Made by a program: the position numbers and the translations under genes. Source: Lenzites betulinus (lineage: Eukaryota > Basidiomycota > Agaricomycetes > Polyporales > Polyporaceae). Taken from it: 64,000 nucleotides of DNA. Below are positions 25,109 through 35,635 of the stretch, piece by piece (the stretch's first letter is position 1; every line of letters begins with the position of its first letter). The DNA is taken from assembly GCA_022264855.1 (NCBI GenBank), contig JABYQU010000012.1:434001-498000 (forward strand). The letters run 5' to 3'. The notes beneath the pieces were generated by a model. It saw nothing but the letters and a program-made list of their open reading frames with translations, did no database searches and had not been told where the DNA came from.

Positions 25109-25310
25109 GCACGGAATCACCAGCATCATCTTTTTTTTGCAGAATATCGCGAGCAGGGACGGCATGAGCGTATGAGCGAGTGACGGTGACAAACTTGTAA
25201 TCGCGGCGGGTGCCGTGGTGGTACTGTATTGTACATCGCGCGCAGAGCGGCTGTTGTTACATCCTTCCTACGACATCTCGAAACCTGTAAACGACTGAGT
25301 GCGATCACTT

Positions 25311-26071
25311 TCAGGGAACGACGGGCTGCTCGTTCCACTTATCTCCCTCTCTAGTGAATATCGTCCTTCGATTAGGCTGCACGCCCAATGCCGCCCAATC
25401 CACCTGCACTGGCTCGAAAAGCATGAGCGCGAAGTTGCCTTGAGCCGTTTCCACGTTCTTCTTGTCCTCGTCGTTCTTCGGGTCTACAGGTACCTCGCGC
25501 GGCCAGTCCTTTTGCTCGTCTGGGTTCTCCAGGGGCGAGCCAGGAGGGCACGGCACGCACCAGCTCGCACGCATGGCGGGGCTCATCTTGTTGAACAGCT
25601 CGATGCGCTTCGCGTCCCAGTCGAAGCCTGATTCCTCGAGGGCCTTGAGCCCAAGAGCCTCGACGGGGAGGGGGGTGGGGCTGGACGTGCCCGCGAACGA
25701 GGACGAGGGGAAGATGCGCACGAAGCCGGAGAGGCGGAACTGGTCCTGCGAGCCTTCCATCCACCATGCGAGTTCGACGCGCTGGTTTGCGCGGACCTGG
25801 GTCACCTTGGGCGTGCGCGCGTCGGTCGAAGTGACGAGGAGGGGGAGGTCAGGGCGTCCATCGGGGTGTAGGAACGCGCGATGCACTTGGGAGCGAACGT
25901 GAGGAAGGTTGCGCGCGTCGATCGTCGCGACTTGGTAGACTAAATGTTTTGGTTGGTGAATTCTCTGCCGAAGTTATGAGATGGCTGTATGCACTCACTG
26001 ACTTTGCCCTTGTTATCGGGGTGGCTGAGAGCCTTGTTGATCGCCTCTACCCATCGAGGAGCTGCAGGCAT
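25311..26071 (-). CDS. Alr4036-type pyridoxamine-phosphate-oxidase-like protein
   Basis: Two exons. The first (MPAAPRWVEAINKALSH) joins in phase to VIYQVATIDARNLPHVRSQV and HRAFLHPDG, the strand-turn-strand start of the split-barrel FMN-binding fold of the Alr4036 family. The middle has QRVELAWWMEGSQDQFRLSG and FVRIF; the end (NFALMLFEPVQVDWAALG, then RRTIFTREGDKW) is the usual C-terminus. Length about 235 residues, normal for the family. An FMN-dependent oxidoreductase in the cytosol is inferred; the true substrate of this family is not established. The same frame is open upstream to an ATG at 26170, so an N-terminus 33 residues longer is possible. It is divergent from the RCC1 gene with about 200 bp between them. 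Confidence 0.78.
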
Positions 26072-26277
26072 GTCGCGAGCGTGCAGTTGCTGGTATATAT
26101 TGTGCAATCGCTGAACGATGGTTGTATGCGCGATGGTGGTGGGAGTGTGAGAGGCGTGACGTCCAGACATGGCCGACGGGAATGTGAAGAGATCGAGGTC
26201 ACCGACTCGGACCCGCGCGCAACTCCTTGCTCTCGACCGCCATCCGCTGGGCGCGGGAGGTCTCGTTCAAACACGCC

Positions 26278-27600
26278 ATGTCGTCTCTATCCCTTATGTC
26301 TGCTGGCTCGAATGCTCGCGGTCAGCTCGCGACGGGCAGCTTAGACGATACCCATCATTTCGTATGCTGCAGCTTCCTTGGTGCGCCATCTGGCCACCTA
26401 CCCTCCAATATCTTCGCGCTCGAGGACATCGCATGCGGCGCGAACCATACCTTGACACTATTGCGCAGGCGCGACGGCTTGAATGAGCTGTGGGGATGTG
26501 GCGACGGCAGAAGGCAACAACTGGGGCTGTCGTACGTCGCCGCGGTGGAGGAGGAAGGCGGAGAAGCGATGAACGCGACAGCGATCTTCAGACCTTTGGA
26601 CCTGGGGCTACATGCCCTGCAAATCCTGCACGAGATACCCTTGGACGGCTACACGGTGCGCCTCATTGCCGCGGGATGGGAGACATCTTACGCTGTGTTG
26701 TCTTGCCCAGGCCGAGATGATATCCTCCTTTCCATGGGCGCGGACGACTTTGGTAACCTCGGCGTAGGTTCTTCACGCACTCTAAAGTCAAAAGAGCAGC
26801 AAAGATCAGCTGTTAGCCTTGTCCCTCTTCGCACTGTGTCTCCCTCTCAGAATCCGAATGGTACCATGACGGTGCTCGCGCTCTCCGCCGGCCCCCATCA
26901 TATCATTGCACAGATCGCAACATCAGCTCCTGACGCGTCCACGGAGGCTACTATGGTCGGGTGGGGTACTGCCCGACATGGTCAATTGGGACCTATGTGC
27001 AATGCGACCAGACGTCCCCTACCATTCACGCCTGTGCCGCACAAGATTCCCGTAGCCTCTCCTGAGCAAGTCACCCAGCTCGCACTGGGAAATCAGCATA
27101 CAACGTTCCTTCGCTCTTCCGGAACACTTGATGCTCTCGGCTCGAATCGCAAAGACCAACTCAGCGGGCTCGCTGATCTACACGACATAGAACGCGTCGC
27201 ATGCACTTGGAACGGCACGTACGCGCTCCTCCGCTCGGGAATGGTGGTCGCGGCGGGAAGCAACACACATTCACAACTTGGTCGTGGTGCCTCTCACCAT
27301 GAACGCCAGAGCACACTCGCGCCTGTGCGCTTCCCATCCGACCTATATCCTGCGCGGGTCGTGGACATCGTCTGCGGGAGCGAGCATGTTCTTTGTATTG
27401 TGGAACGGTCCGACCCAACGCAGGAGACGATCAGCGAAGTGTGGGGATGGGGCTGGAATGAACATGGTAACTTGGGTATCGGCGGGACAGAGGACGTCGA
27501 CATCCCCGCCAAGCTATGGCCCCGGCGCGAAACGGATCTAGGTCGGGTCAAGAATGTCTGGGCTGGATGCGGGACAAGCTGGATCCTAGTGGAACGCTGA
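26278..27600 (+). CDS. RCC1-repeat beta-propeller protein
   Basis: An intronless frame of 440 residues, unusual for this window. The start MSSLSLMSAGSNARGQLATG is itself the first RCC1 blade. Further blades show the signature of small residues before G-x-x-x-G-Q/N-L-G: LWGCGDGRRQQLGL, SMGADDFGNLGVG, VGWGTARHGQLG, ALGSNRKDQLSG, AAGSNTHSQLGRG and VWGWGWNEHGNLGIGG. The domain fills the protein, as in yeast Ats1/Kti13, which acts with Elongator in tRNA wobble modification and in diphthamide synthesis; that equivalence is an inference from size and architecture. A guanine-exchange role like that of RCC1 is less likely because no nuclear localisation tail is seen. Confidence 0.75.
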   Translation: MSSLSLMSAGSNARGQLATGSLDDTHHFVCCSFLGAPSGHLPSNIFALEDIACGANHTLTLLRRRDGLNELWGCGDGRRQQLGLSYVAAVEEEGGEAMNATAIFRPLDLGLHALQILHEIPLDGYTVRLIAAGWETSYAVLSCPGRDDILLSMGADDFGNLGVGSSRTLKSKEQQRSAVSLVPLRTVSPSQNPNGTMTVLALSAGPHHIIAQIATSAPDASTEATMVGWGTARHGQLGPMCNATRRPLPFTPVPHKIPVASPEQVTQLALGNQHTTFLRSSGTLDALGSNRKDQLSGLADLHDIERVACTWNGTYALLRSGMVVAAGSNTHSQLGRGASHHERQSTLAPVRFPSDLYPARVVDIVCGSEHVLCIVERSDPTQETISEVWGWGWNEHGNLGIGGTEDVDIPAKLWPRRETDLGRVKNVWAGCGTSWILVER

Positions 27601-28087
27601 CATCAACGAGTGTCGATCTTGTGGGTACGCTTGCAGTACCCCCGAGGGACCTTGGTAAAGGACTCATTTGGACGTAGTGAAGGTTTCAGTCGCAAGTTGC
27701 ACGTCCACGATATGTGTTATGATCGTGCCCGTTATCTCGGAGGCTGCGGGATACGGCGGGATATGCACTCAGCGCGTACAATCGGTATGGCTTCGAAGGA
27801 GAGAGAGATTATGTGTACGTGAAAACTGATTCATGTGATGCTTCTCCAGTACATGCTTCAACGCTACTGAGTCTATCTCGGGAGGCTATGCGGTTTCGGT
27901 ATATGAAGGCGATATATAGCTCAAAATGGAAGGAAGGTAGAGGTTGGTGCGAACGCATATACAGAGAGCGGTGCTGACAACTATCACCACAGAGCAGCTG
28001 AACATGAAGGTAAGAAAATACAACGCCATGCCGCACATGCCAAGAAAAAGTACTATAGCGAATACAGATAAGTATCCCTTCCTGGCC
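27601..28087. other. Convergent intergenic region
   Basis: Both flanking genes end here. Nothing gene-like was seen. Confidence 0.6.
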
Positions 28088-29747
28088 CTAGTCCTCGTCA
28101 GAATACCGGGGCGGTGCTTCGCTCGCGCGATACCTCTCCGGGACTGGCTCGACATCCAATCGCGTTCGCAGATTCGCGACCTCGTCTCGTAGGGTCTGTA
28201 TCTCCTCTTGGAGCACTCTGTCCTGGCTCGCGAACGTTGTCGACGATCCTGTCATGGCTCCCTGGCTCTCATTAGGCGACACAAGACCGGGAGCCATTGC
28301 TGAATCGTCGTTAGACTCCGGCTCGTGGCCTCTCCGGTCAGTTTGCATTGCTTGCATCTGCCCCTCGAGAGTCCTGATTTGGTACGCCAACTCGGCATGG
28401 CGTTGTGCACGTTTGGTGGCGCTGAAGGTTGATCTTGGCGAACGCGCTGTCAAGGCGTAAAGTGGTGCTTCCAAACGGACGTTAGGAGCTGAGACTGGAG
28501 GGCGGTGTCAGCACGCTAAACAACACGACTGGTGAAGGGCACCCACTGTCAGACACTGCGTCCATTTCCGCCGAAGGCCTGACATTATCCATTGAAAGCG
28601 CGGGTCGGACAGAGATCTCTGACGGGGTTGGAGGCACAGGACGCATCGACATCCTCGCAGCTATCGGCGGCAGACTCGGCCTATGATAGTCGCGTTGATC
28701 AACAGAAGCGGCCTCGTCGTTGCCCGTGGTCCCTGCGGACACGCGCAGCTGCTTCTCGTCGTCGTCCGCCACCGCACGGGCTCGCCGCGACCGTCGGTGG
28801 AAGTAGATGAGGAGGCCGACGATGATGGCGAGCAGCGCGATGCCTCCGATTGTCCCGCCCACGATCACCCCCGCCGTGGTCGACCCGTGCGAGCTGTGGT
28901 GGCCATTCCCGTCTCCTCCGCCACCTCCATGGAAGCCACCGCCGCCATGGAAAGACCCGTCGGTGTCGGAGGCAGCTGTCGCTGTGGGTTGAGTGCTGGA
29001 TGGTGAGGAGCGTTGGGCGCCGTCGGTAGCGTCGGTGGGTGTGGGGACTGAGCCATCGCTGTTTCCATTGTCGCCGTCGTTTCCGTCATCGGATTCGTCA
29101 AACCCTCCGCCGTCATGACGCCAGCCGCCACCCCTCCCACCCCTTGAGGAATCGCTAGTTGTGTAGACAATGTAGTCGAACAAGACATTAGGCGTGGCAG
29201 GCCCGGAAGTCTCGATGCGAATGGTGTGGGACCCATGCGGCACGCTGTCGTTCGCGTAGACCGGAACGTTGTACTGGACATCGTCAGTCCCGCCTGGCAC
29301 GAACGACAGCGTCCCGACAAGCTTGTCGTCGAGGAAGAAAGACAGCCCCGCCGCGCCCGCCGTCGGAGGCTCGGCGTCCGTTAGGATGTTGTACACATAC
29401 ACTGCGCTGCCGTGGAACGTCGCGGAGACGCTGCGCGGCTGCGCGTCGGCGGGGTCGACCGACGGAGCGTGCCATGTCCCCTCGAACGCTTGCAGCGCGT
29501 CGATGCCCGCCGTCCCGCCTTGCGTCCATGCGGTGGCGGGCGCGTAGGTGGGTTTGGCCCCTGAGCTGCTGTCTCCGAGCTCGTCGTCGATCGTGCGGTT
29601 GACTTGGAGGGCAGCGGCAGGGGAGCAACATAATGAGAGAAAAATGAAGATCAGGAGGGCGTTGGTGAGGTTGCATAGCGGGGGGAGGGTGAGAGGGAGC
29701 CGGCAGGAGGAGGGTGGAGATGAGGCTGTCGCGGGTCGTGGTGGCAT
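28088..29747 (-). CDS. Single-pass membrane protein with extracellular beta-sandwich-like domain
   Basis: Two exons: a long first one and a second joined at DAVSD/TPNVRLEAPLYALTA. Near the N-terminus is a signal peptide (LLIFIFLSLCCSPAAA). Residues about 50-200 resemble the beta-rich domain common in basidiomycete membrane proteins (FHGSAVYVYNIL, LSFFLDDKLVGTLSF, GSHTIRIETS, NVLFDYIVYTT). A Gly/Ser/His-rich linker leads to a transmembrane helix (AGVIVGGTIGGIALLAIIVG) followed by a stop-transfer HRRSRRAR. The cytoplasmic tail has coiled-coil potential (LQEEIQTLRDEVANLRTRLD) and ends in an acidic APPRYSDED. It probably sits in the plasma membrane, possibly sensing or binding wall polymers, which is inference. 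This type is common in Agaricomycetes and has no assigned role. Confidence 0.75.
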
Positions 29748-30002
29748 GTCGCGTATGCGTCGTCGGACCGGCCTGACATGCAGCGCGCAGGTGCGTCAGA
29801 TAAGGATGGTCCAGCCGGGATGAAGCTGCGAAAAGCCAGTGTCGCTGGAAAGAAAGAAAGATTGGAAGAAAAGAGAAAACGCGAACGTGGAAGGGAGAGG
29901 CGAAAGAGAAAGACGAACGAGGCATCGTAGCGGGGGGCGCAGTATTGACCATGACAAGTGCCCGCCGTACGCCCACGAGAGCTGGGGCGCAGATCCCAGG
30001 AT

Positions 30003-30112
30003 CCTATGGATGCAATAGCTTAGCGATTTTGACGATCTCACGCACGGTGCCCTCGAGGTTGGGGCCAATGGTGACTAGTCTGCCGGGGTTCTCACCGGCC
30101 ATGCCAACGAGC
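30003..30112 (-). pseudogene. Possible C-terminal gene fragment
   Basis: After a possible acceptor, the minus strand reads VLVGMAGENPGRLVTIGPNL and EGTVREIVKIAKLLHP then stop. Just upstream a segment reads TIVDVPASGKSVD in another frame. The glycine/proline pattern looks like real protein, but the start and upstream exons are missing and upstream frames contain stops. I do not recognise the parent family. Confidence 0.3.
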
Positions 30113-30297
30113 ACGTCTGGGGTGATAGGCAGCTGTCAACGGATTTGCCGGAGGCGGGGACATCAACGATTGTCGCTCTGGGAAGCTGGGACTACGTATT
30201 GGCACCGTTCGGGGACCATCCGTGAGGGATGTTGACCGCAGGTGACTGCGAAGGTCTACGAACTTGAAGAGAGTAGGACGGATATCCCGTTTTTCTT

Positions 30298-30556
30298 ATG
30301 CATGACAGGTCCGTATCGATGTGCTGTCTTGTGGGTGATTTATGTATTTATCTGACCCCTGACGTGAGTACCATAGCCATTGTGTTTGATAAGTGCTCAC
30401 CAGATCGTGTTTGTGAATCGTATCATAGTAGTCCAGCTAGAGAAATACTTCTGCCAAGACTGCTTGTCGCCTGTTCTGGATGCTGTGGATCGCCATATAG
30501 CTAGTGATGTGCCCCAGAAACTCAATCGCCTTCTCCGTATAGGCGGGAAACTTTGA
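30298..30556 (+). CDS. Possible small two-exon protein or gene remnant
   Basis: ATG at 30298 opens a frame (MHDRSVSMCCLVGDLCIYLT) that meets a donor GTGAGT. The next exon after TCACCAG continues in phase as IVFVNRIIVVQLEKYFCQDC, then SPVLDAVDRHIASDVPQ and stop, giving about 70 residues. The phase agreement and amphipathic pattern suggest coding history. It may be a remnant of a longer gene. No family recognised. Confidence 0.3.
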
Positions 30557-31859
30557 ACCACCTCCCCCTCGAGAAGAAGTGATGGACGCAGCAGCGTTGA
30601 ATTTGCCAGAGCCTGCGGCGGTTGCTGCACATGTGCGACACGGTCACGTGTGGACGCGATCACGTCCGGGACGCGTCTTGGCCGCCGAGCGCGTCCTCCT
30701 CGCCCAGTCCTCGCCGTCTTCTTGGCGATCGTGCACTTGTTTGAGTTTATGTGCGCTTATGTGTGTCCTGGCTTGAGGGCGAATCGCCGAGTCATCCCCG
30801 CTTGCTCTCCATCCACCGCCACCTCGGGCGACGCCTCCGAGGGCCACCACCGCACATGATGCCCATTAGTTAGACTCGCTGAGTTCGTCATCGGCGCTCA
30901 CTGCGGTAGAAGACGGCGGGAAGTAAGGGTGCTATGGGAACAAGCGACATATCTCAGGTACGCCCTTCTCCCCTGAGATGCGATTGATAGTTTTGAAGGG
31001 GCTTTGGGTATAATCTCCCCAGCCTGGAAGCTGCTGGTGCTTGAACAGTGGCCAGCTGCTGGCGATGATCCTCGATCTCGGCTGGGGGCTTCCAACACAG
31101 CTATGACGGATGGGCATTTGATTCAATCTGTTCGGATGATGCTGTTCTCCGCCTCCCGTACAGTTCGCAGCTGAAGCTTGAAGTATCACATCAAACAAAA
31201 TCTTGGTGCGATGCAACCTGCGCAGCTGCATATCACTTACTCAGGATCATCTCGCAGGTCGTAGTGGCTTCAATGGGGGGTCGTCCTGCCACTCGAAGAT
31301 TCTGCTGTTTTTTCAAGAGCCCAAAGATATCGATCTGGTAGAATGAACTGGATACACCGGTACCGGGTTTCTCATCTCGCCCGATCTGCGCTTCGGTCAA
31401 CGTACCCCCGTGCCCGAGACTTGAAATTTCGAAAGGTTGGTATTGTGTCCCGCATTCCATGTTGAAAGCATCGCTCGGGACATGAAGAAACCGCCGCAGT
31501 ATAGCCTTTTTGTGATCCTCCTGGGAGCGTGTGGTCCTGGAAGTGCGGAGGCAAAATTCGAGCGGAGGGGGGCAATGCACTGTTCGAGGCGGAGCTGGAG
31601 TACAACGTGCGGTGGGCGCCTATGTCATACTTGGTGCTATGGGCTGATCGGCGACCAAATATAGGCAAGAGCGGGGATTAGCGCCCGTTAAAGTAGGAAC
31701 AGGGAAACGCGATGGCGACGTGCCCGACCTCCCTGCTTTTCCGCATCAGCCCGCACAACACCCGCACTTTCCTTCTTTCTCCACCACCACCTCCTCCCCC
31801 AGGCCTGCCACGGCCGACGACCACGACTACGACAGCGACTCGACTTTCAAGAAGCTCTG

Positions 31860-34559
31860 ATGCCGCGCGAAAACAGCTTCAGCGACTCTGACGGACGCTC
31901 CCTAACCCCAGACCTCGAGGAAGGCATGGCGACTTCCCCTGTCTACGACGAGCCTATGGATCAAAGGATACCGTCGGGGCGCCCCCGAGTCGAGCTGCAG
32001 GACATACAGTCATCCCCAGCACTCATGGAGGACGCCGAGAAACCGACCCGCACGTCGGGAGAGAAGAATGCGGCGCCTTCAGTCACATCCCCAATCGCGC
32101 CCCCGCCGCTTGCAAGCGCACAGAGACCTTCTTTCTTGACGCCTGCGGAACGCTTCCGCTCGACAGTCCGCAAGGTCATGGCCATGAGGCGAACTTCTTC
32201 ACTCATGACCCGTCGTGGTATCGGTGCAGAGCCTGGTGTGGACCCGCGCCGCGCATCTGCGTTCCTTAACTACGGCCACATCCGACAGCAATGCCTGATC
32301 GAGGTCAACGACTACTCCACGATGAGGACGAGCTTTGGACGCATGACGAATGCTGAGTTCATTCGTCTGCTCGCGGACCGCAATGCAAGCCATCGGGAGC
32401 CCTGGGTCAGGGTGCGCTGGATCAACGTGGGCGGTATCAGCTGGGATGTGGTTAGCGCGCTCGCGCTTAAATATGGTGCGCCCGCAGCTTTGGCTAGACA
32501 GTTCGCATCTAAAATAGAATGTTTATCTTTGGTGGCCCAGACATGCACCCGCTCGCCCTGGAGGATCTGCTCCACCAGCGTGGCCACGCTCGGTCGAAGT
32601 CCGACTACTACCCGCAACATCTCTTCTTGCGCGTATTGTGCCATTCGTTGTCTAACGAAGACGACTCCGGGGGCCCATCTATCTCGCACCTTCCTCGCTC
32701 GGAATCGCCTTCACCTATGGGGGAGGACAGCGATGACGAAGAGTCTGACTCGGAGTTCCAGTTTGGAAAGAAGGCTAAGGCGGCGGAGGCGGACGTGGAC
32801 GACGAACGCACTGTGTATGGCAGCGCAAGCGCGTCTCGCTTCTCCACCAAGCGTGGTGATGCCAACGGTACTCTTCGCCAGCGGTTTGGGCGCACTGACG
32901 TCGAAAGCCCGCCCGCGTTCTCCACGAGGTTTGCAGGCATGGAGGACGATGAGAAGGCGAAGAAGAATGCACGCAACCGCAAGCTTGTCCGTGAGCTTAA
33001 ACGCGGCGACCGTGTCAATGTCAAGATCGCACCGTTGTGCATTTTCCTCATGAGGGACGGGACCGTCATCTCTATGCACAAGGGTAGGCGCTCGCAGACT
33101 ATGTGCCCCATAAAATCGAGTAACTGACCTCGAGAATATGATAGACAATACTCTCAATTTCACAGCACCGATTACCGAGCGTCTGCGGCAGCGCGATACT
33201 GGTTTGCGGACGACGGCGGATCCCTCTCTGCTCGTGCAGTCGCTCTTGGATCTTGGTCAGTCGACGTGTGTTTCCATTTTCAAGCAGCATCGCTCATGTT
33301 AGAGCGTAGTGGTCGACCAGGCCTTAGAGGTCGTCGAAGAGTACCAAAGCAGGATTCTGAAGATCGAGCAGGCCGTCCTCATCAAGCCCAGCATGAGGAC
33401 CGTCAGGCGATGTAAGTAGGGTGCAGGGTTTCAATGGCTGCTCAGGCTCTGATATATTGGCTCGCTCGCAGTGCACATTCTACAAGGCGATTTGATCTTG
33501 CACAAACGGACACTCGAGCCGATCAAGACCGTCATCTACGGCTTGCGGCGGTATGATGTCGACCGTGTGATGGCGCTGAGGGAGCACCCCGAGCGGGAAG
33601 CGAAGATAGAAGGGTACATGAGCCATAAGTCGAAGATATACCTCGTACGTATTTTAATCCGGTCGGTGCCAGTTCTTTCTGACCAGAGTTCTCGGATGCG
33701 ATCTTAATCTGTTGGTCTCAACTCATCCTCTGCCTTCTTGTCGATGTGCTACCGGACGATTCTGATCGTTTACAGGCCGATGTACACGACCACATGGAGT
33801 ACATCTTGACGAGCCTTGACATGATCGCAGGCATCACGGAGAACCTCATCAACTACACGTTCAACGTATGTGTCCCTTTATCTCGGGCTTGTACGTATGT
33901 TGAACTCACGCGGTCCTGCCCCTAGATGGCATCCTACGACATGAATGAAACAATGTGAGTTCTTCCGTGGCTTTCTGCCCCAAACCCGGGCCTTCTTCAG
34001 GGTCCATATGGCCCCGCTGCACCATCTGCCACGGCGGGGATTTTGCCATGGGGGCTCGCATGTGTATGGGAAGTTGAGAAGAGAGGCGGCTAACAGTCGG
34101 TTCCGTATCATAGGCGCCAACTTACGCTTGCGACTATCATTTTCCTACCGCTGACGCTGCTTACGGGGTACTTTGTACGTATGCGCATCTCTGCGGTCGC
34201 CATTGTCCTATCGATGGCGGACCGCTCTCCGAATGACATACTAATTCGCCTTCTTGCAGGGTATGAACTTCACAACAATGCCGTCCGTGCAGAAACATAG
34301 CGATGCCCTGTGAGTACGATCGATGCCATGTGTAACACGTTCTTACAGCGCCCCACGCAGGTTCTGGGAGATCGCCATGCCGGTCATGGTCGTGGTCGTG
34401 GTGCTGTTCATGTGGAACGAGCTGAAGAGCATGGGCCACTACCTGAGCAAGCGGATCAAGCGTCACCGCATCAAAAAGGTGCGTCCTCCCCCTCGTCATC
34501 TATGCGGATCCCGTGGCTCATGTGAGCTGCTCCAGACCTACCGCGCCAAGCGCGCTTGA
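31860..34559 (+). CDS. CorA-type Mg2+ transporter
   Basis: Divalent-cation (mainly Mg2+) channel of the CorA/ALR superfamily, pentameric in a membrane. The long N-terminal cytoplasmic region starts MPRENSFSDSDGRSLTPDLE and is Ser/Pro-rich. The CorA domain begins around WVRVRWINVGGISWDVVSAL and DMHPLALEDLLHQRGHARSK, and is interrupted by a large acidic insert (EDSDDEESDSEFQF and following). The stalk helix region runs through LHILQGDLILHKRTLEPI. The two C-terminal helices are LTLATIIFLPLTLLTGYFGM and EIAMPVMVVVVVLFMWNEL, with the diagnostic GMN motif (YFGMNF) at the end of the first. About ten introns; the last exon is TYRAKRA-stop. All key parts are present. Plasma-membrane or organelle location cannot be decided from the sequence. 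Confidence 0.88.
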
Positions 34560-35635
34560 GGCCTCAGCTCCAGTGCTGTCCCATGCCTCATCTCCGCCTG
34601 CTGCTGTATATTGATTCGTCGTTGTCGTTGTGCATGCTCTGCTTCCTACCATCTAGGGTCATTAGCCGGACTTTGGTTCACATAATAGCTTGGAAACCCC
34701 AACGTCGCTGGCCCGTGGTGGCCTGCGCACGGTCGTTCATTCCCTCCCATATGTATACTCACCGTTAACTCACGCAGGCGCGAAGGTCGCCCGCTCCCTT
34801 CCGTTCTGTTATTCACGACTCTGTCTCTTAGAACACAAGCAAACCATCTACCCCACATATCTCACACTGTCGCTGTTATCTGTTCGTATACTATATCAAC
34901 TCTCATATCACGCTCCTTGCTGTGTAACTATCGTCCCGCAGGGACCTTGTTAATCGATCTACGACCCTGCCCCTTTGCCGGGATCTGATATCGCCTCAAG
35001 AATGCCTCGCATCGCTGTGTGCACACCTTTCTGTGATTGCTCCCACCATTGTATACTGCCAGCGCTGTTAACATGTGGTAATGGTAGGCACATCAACGCT
35101 AACGAAACACCTGAGCCAGAGAAGTCAACAGTTTGTAACCGAAAACCCCCGTGCACCATCCCGGCGGGACACCCCAAGCGAAGCACGCCATCCATCGAGG
35201 CCTGGGTCTTATTGGGAGCAAAGAAGCCGTCCAGCGCCGGTGTTCTCGGCGCGGAGTATTGTCCGAGGAGTTGGGCAACGGTCTCATGCGAAAACGCCGC
35301 CGCGCCCGGCGGAAACCCATTCTACATAGCTTTTACATACATACAGAGAGAAGCACAACAACGCAGGTGCCGATAATACGTACAAAGACAACGGGGGAGC
35401 AGGGGCGGGGTACATGCGTGGCAGCTACGAGAGCGGGGCGATGGTTATGCGGGCGGAGAAGACAGCAGCAGCGATCGGCTACGGATCCGCAGGGTGTGGA
35501 GAGTCGTGAAGTGGTCATGAAGAGTCCGAGAGACGGTTCAGGGGGAGGGACGAAAGCCAGAGCGGGAAATCCGAGCCTGAGCTTAAAGCCCGGCGACGTG
35601 TTGAGATGCCAAACTGACAGCTTCTCTGGGATAGA
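34560..35635. other. Convergent intergenic region
   Basis: CorA (plus) and the P450 (minus) both end here. No gene-like signal was seen, only short open frames. Confidence 0.5.

Larger units (their letters stand above)
29748..31859. other. Intergenic region with gene fragments
   Basis: Most of this 2.1-kb gap shows no gene. Two coding-looking pieces are listed separately: a minus-strand end fragment near 30.0-30.1 kb and a small two-exon plus-strand frame at 30298-30556. Confidence 0.45.
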
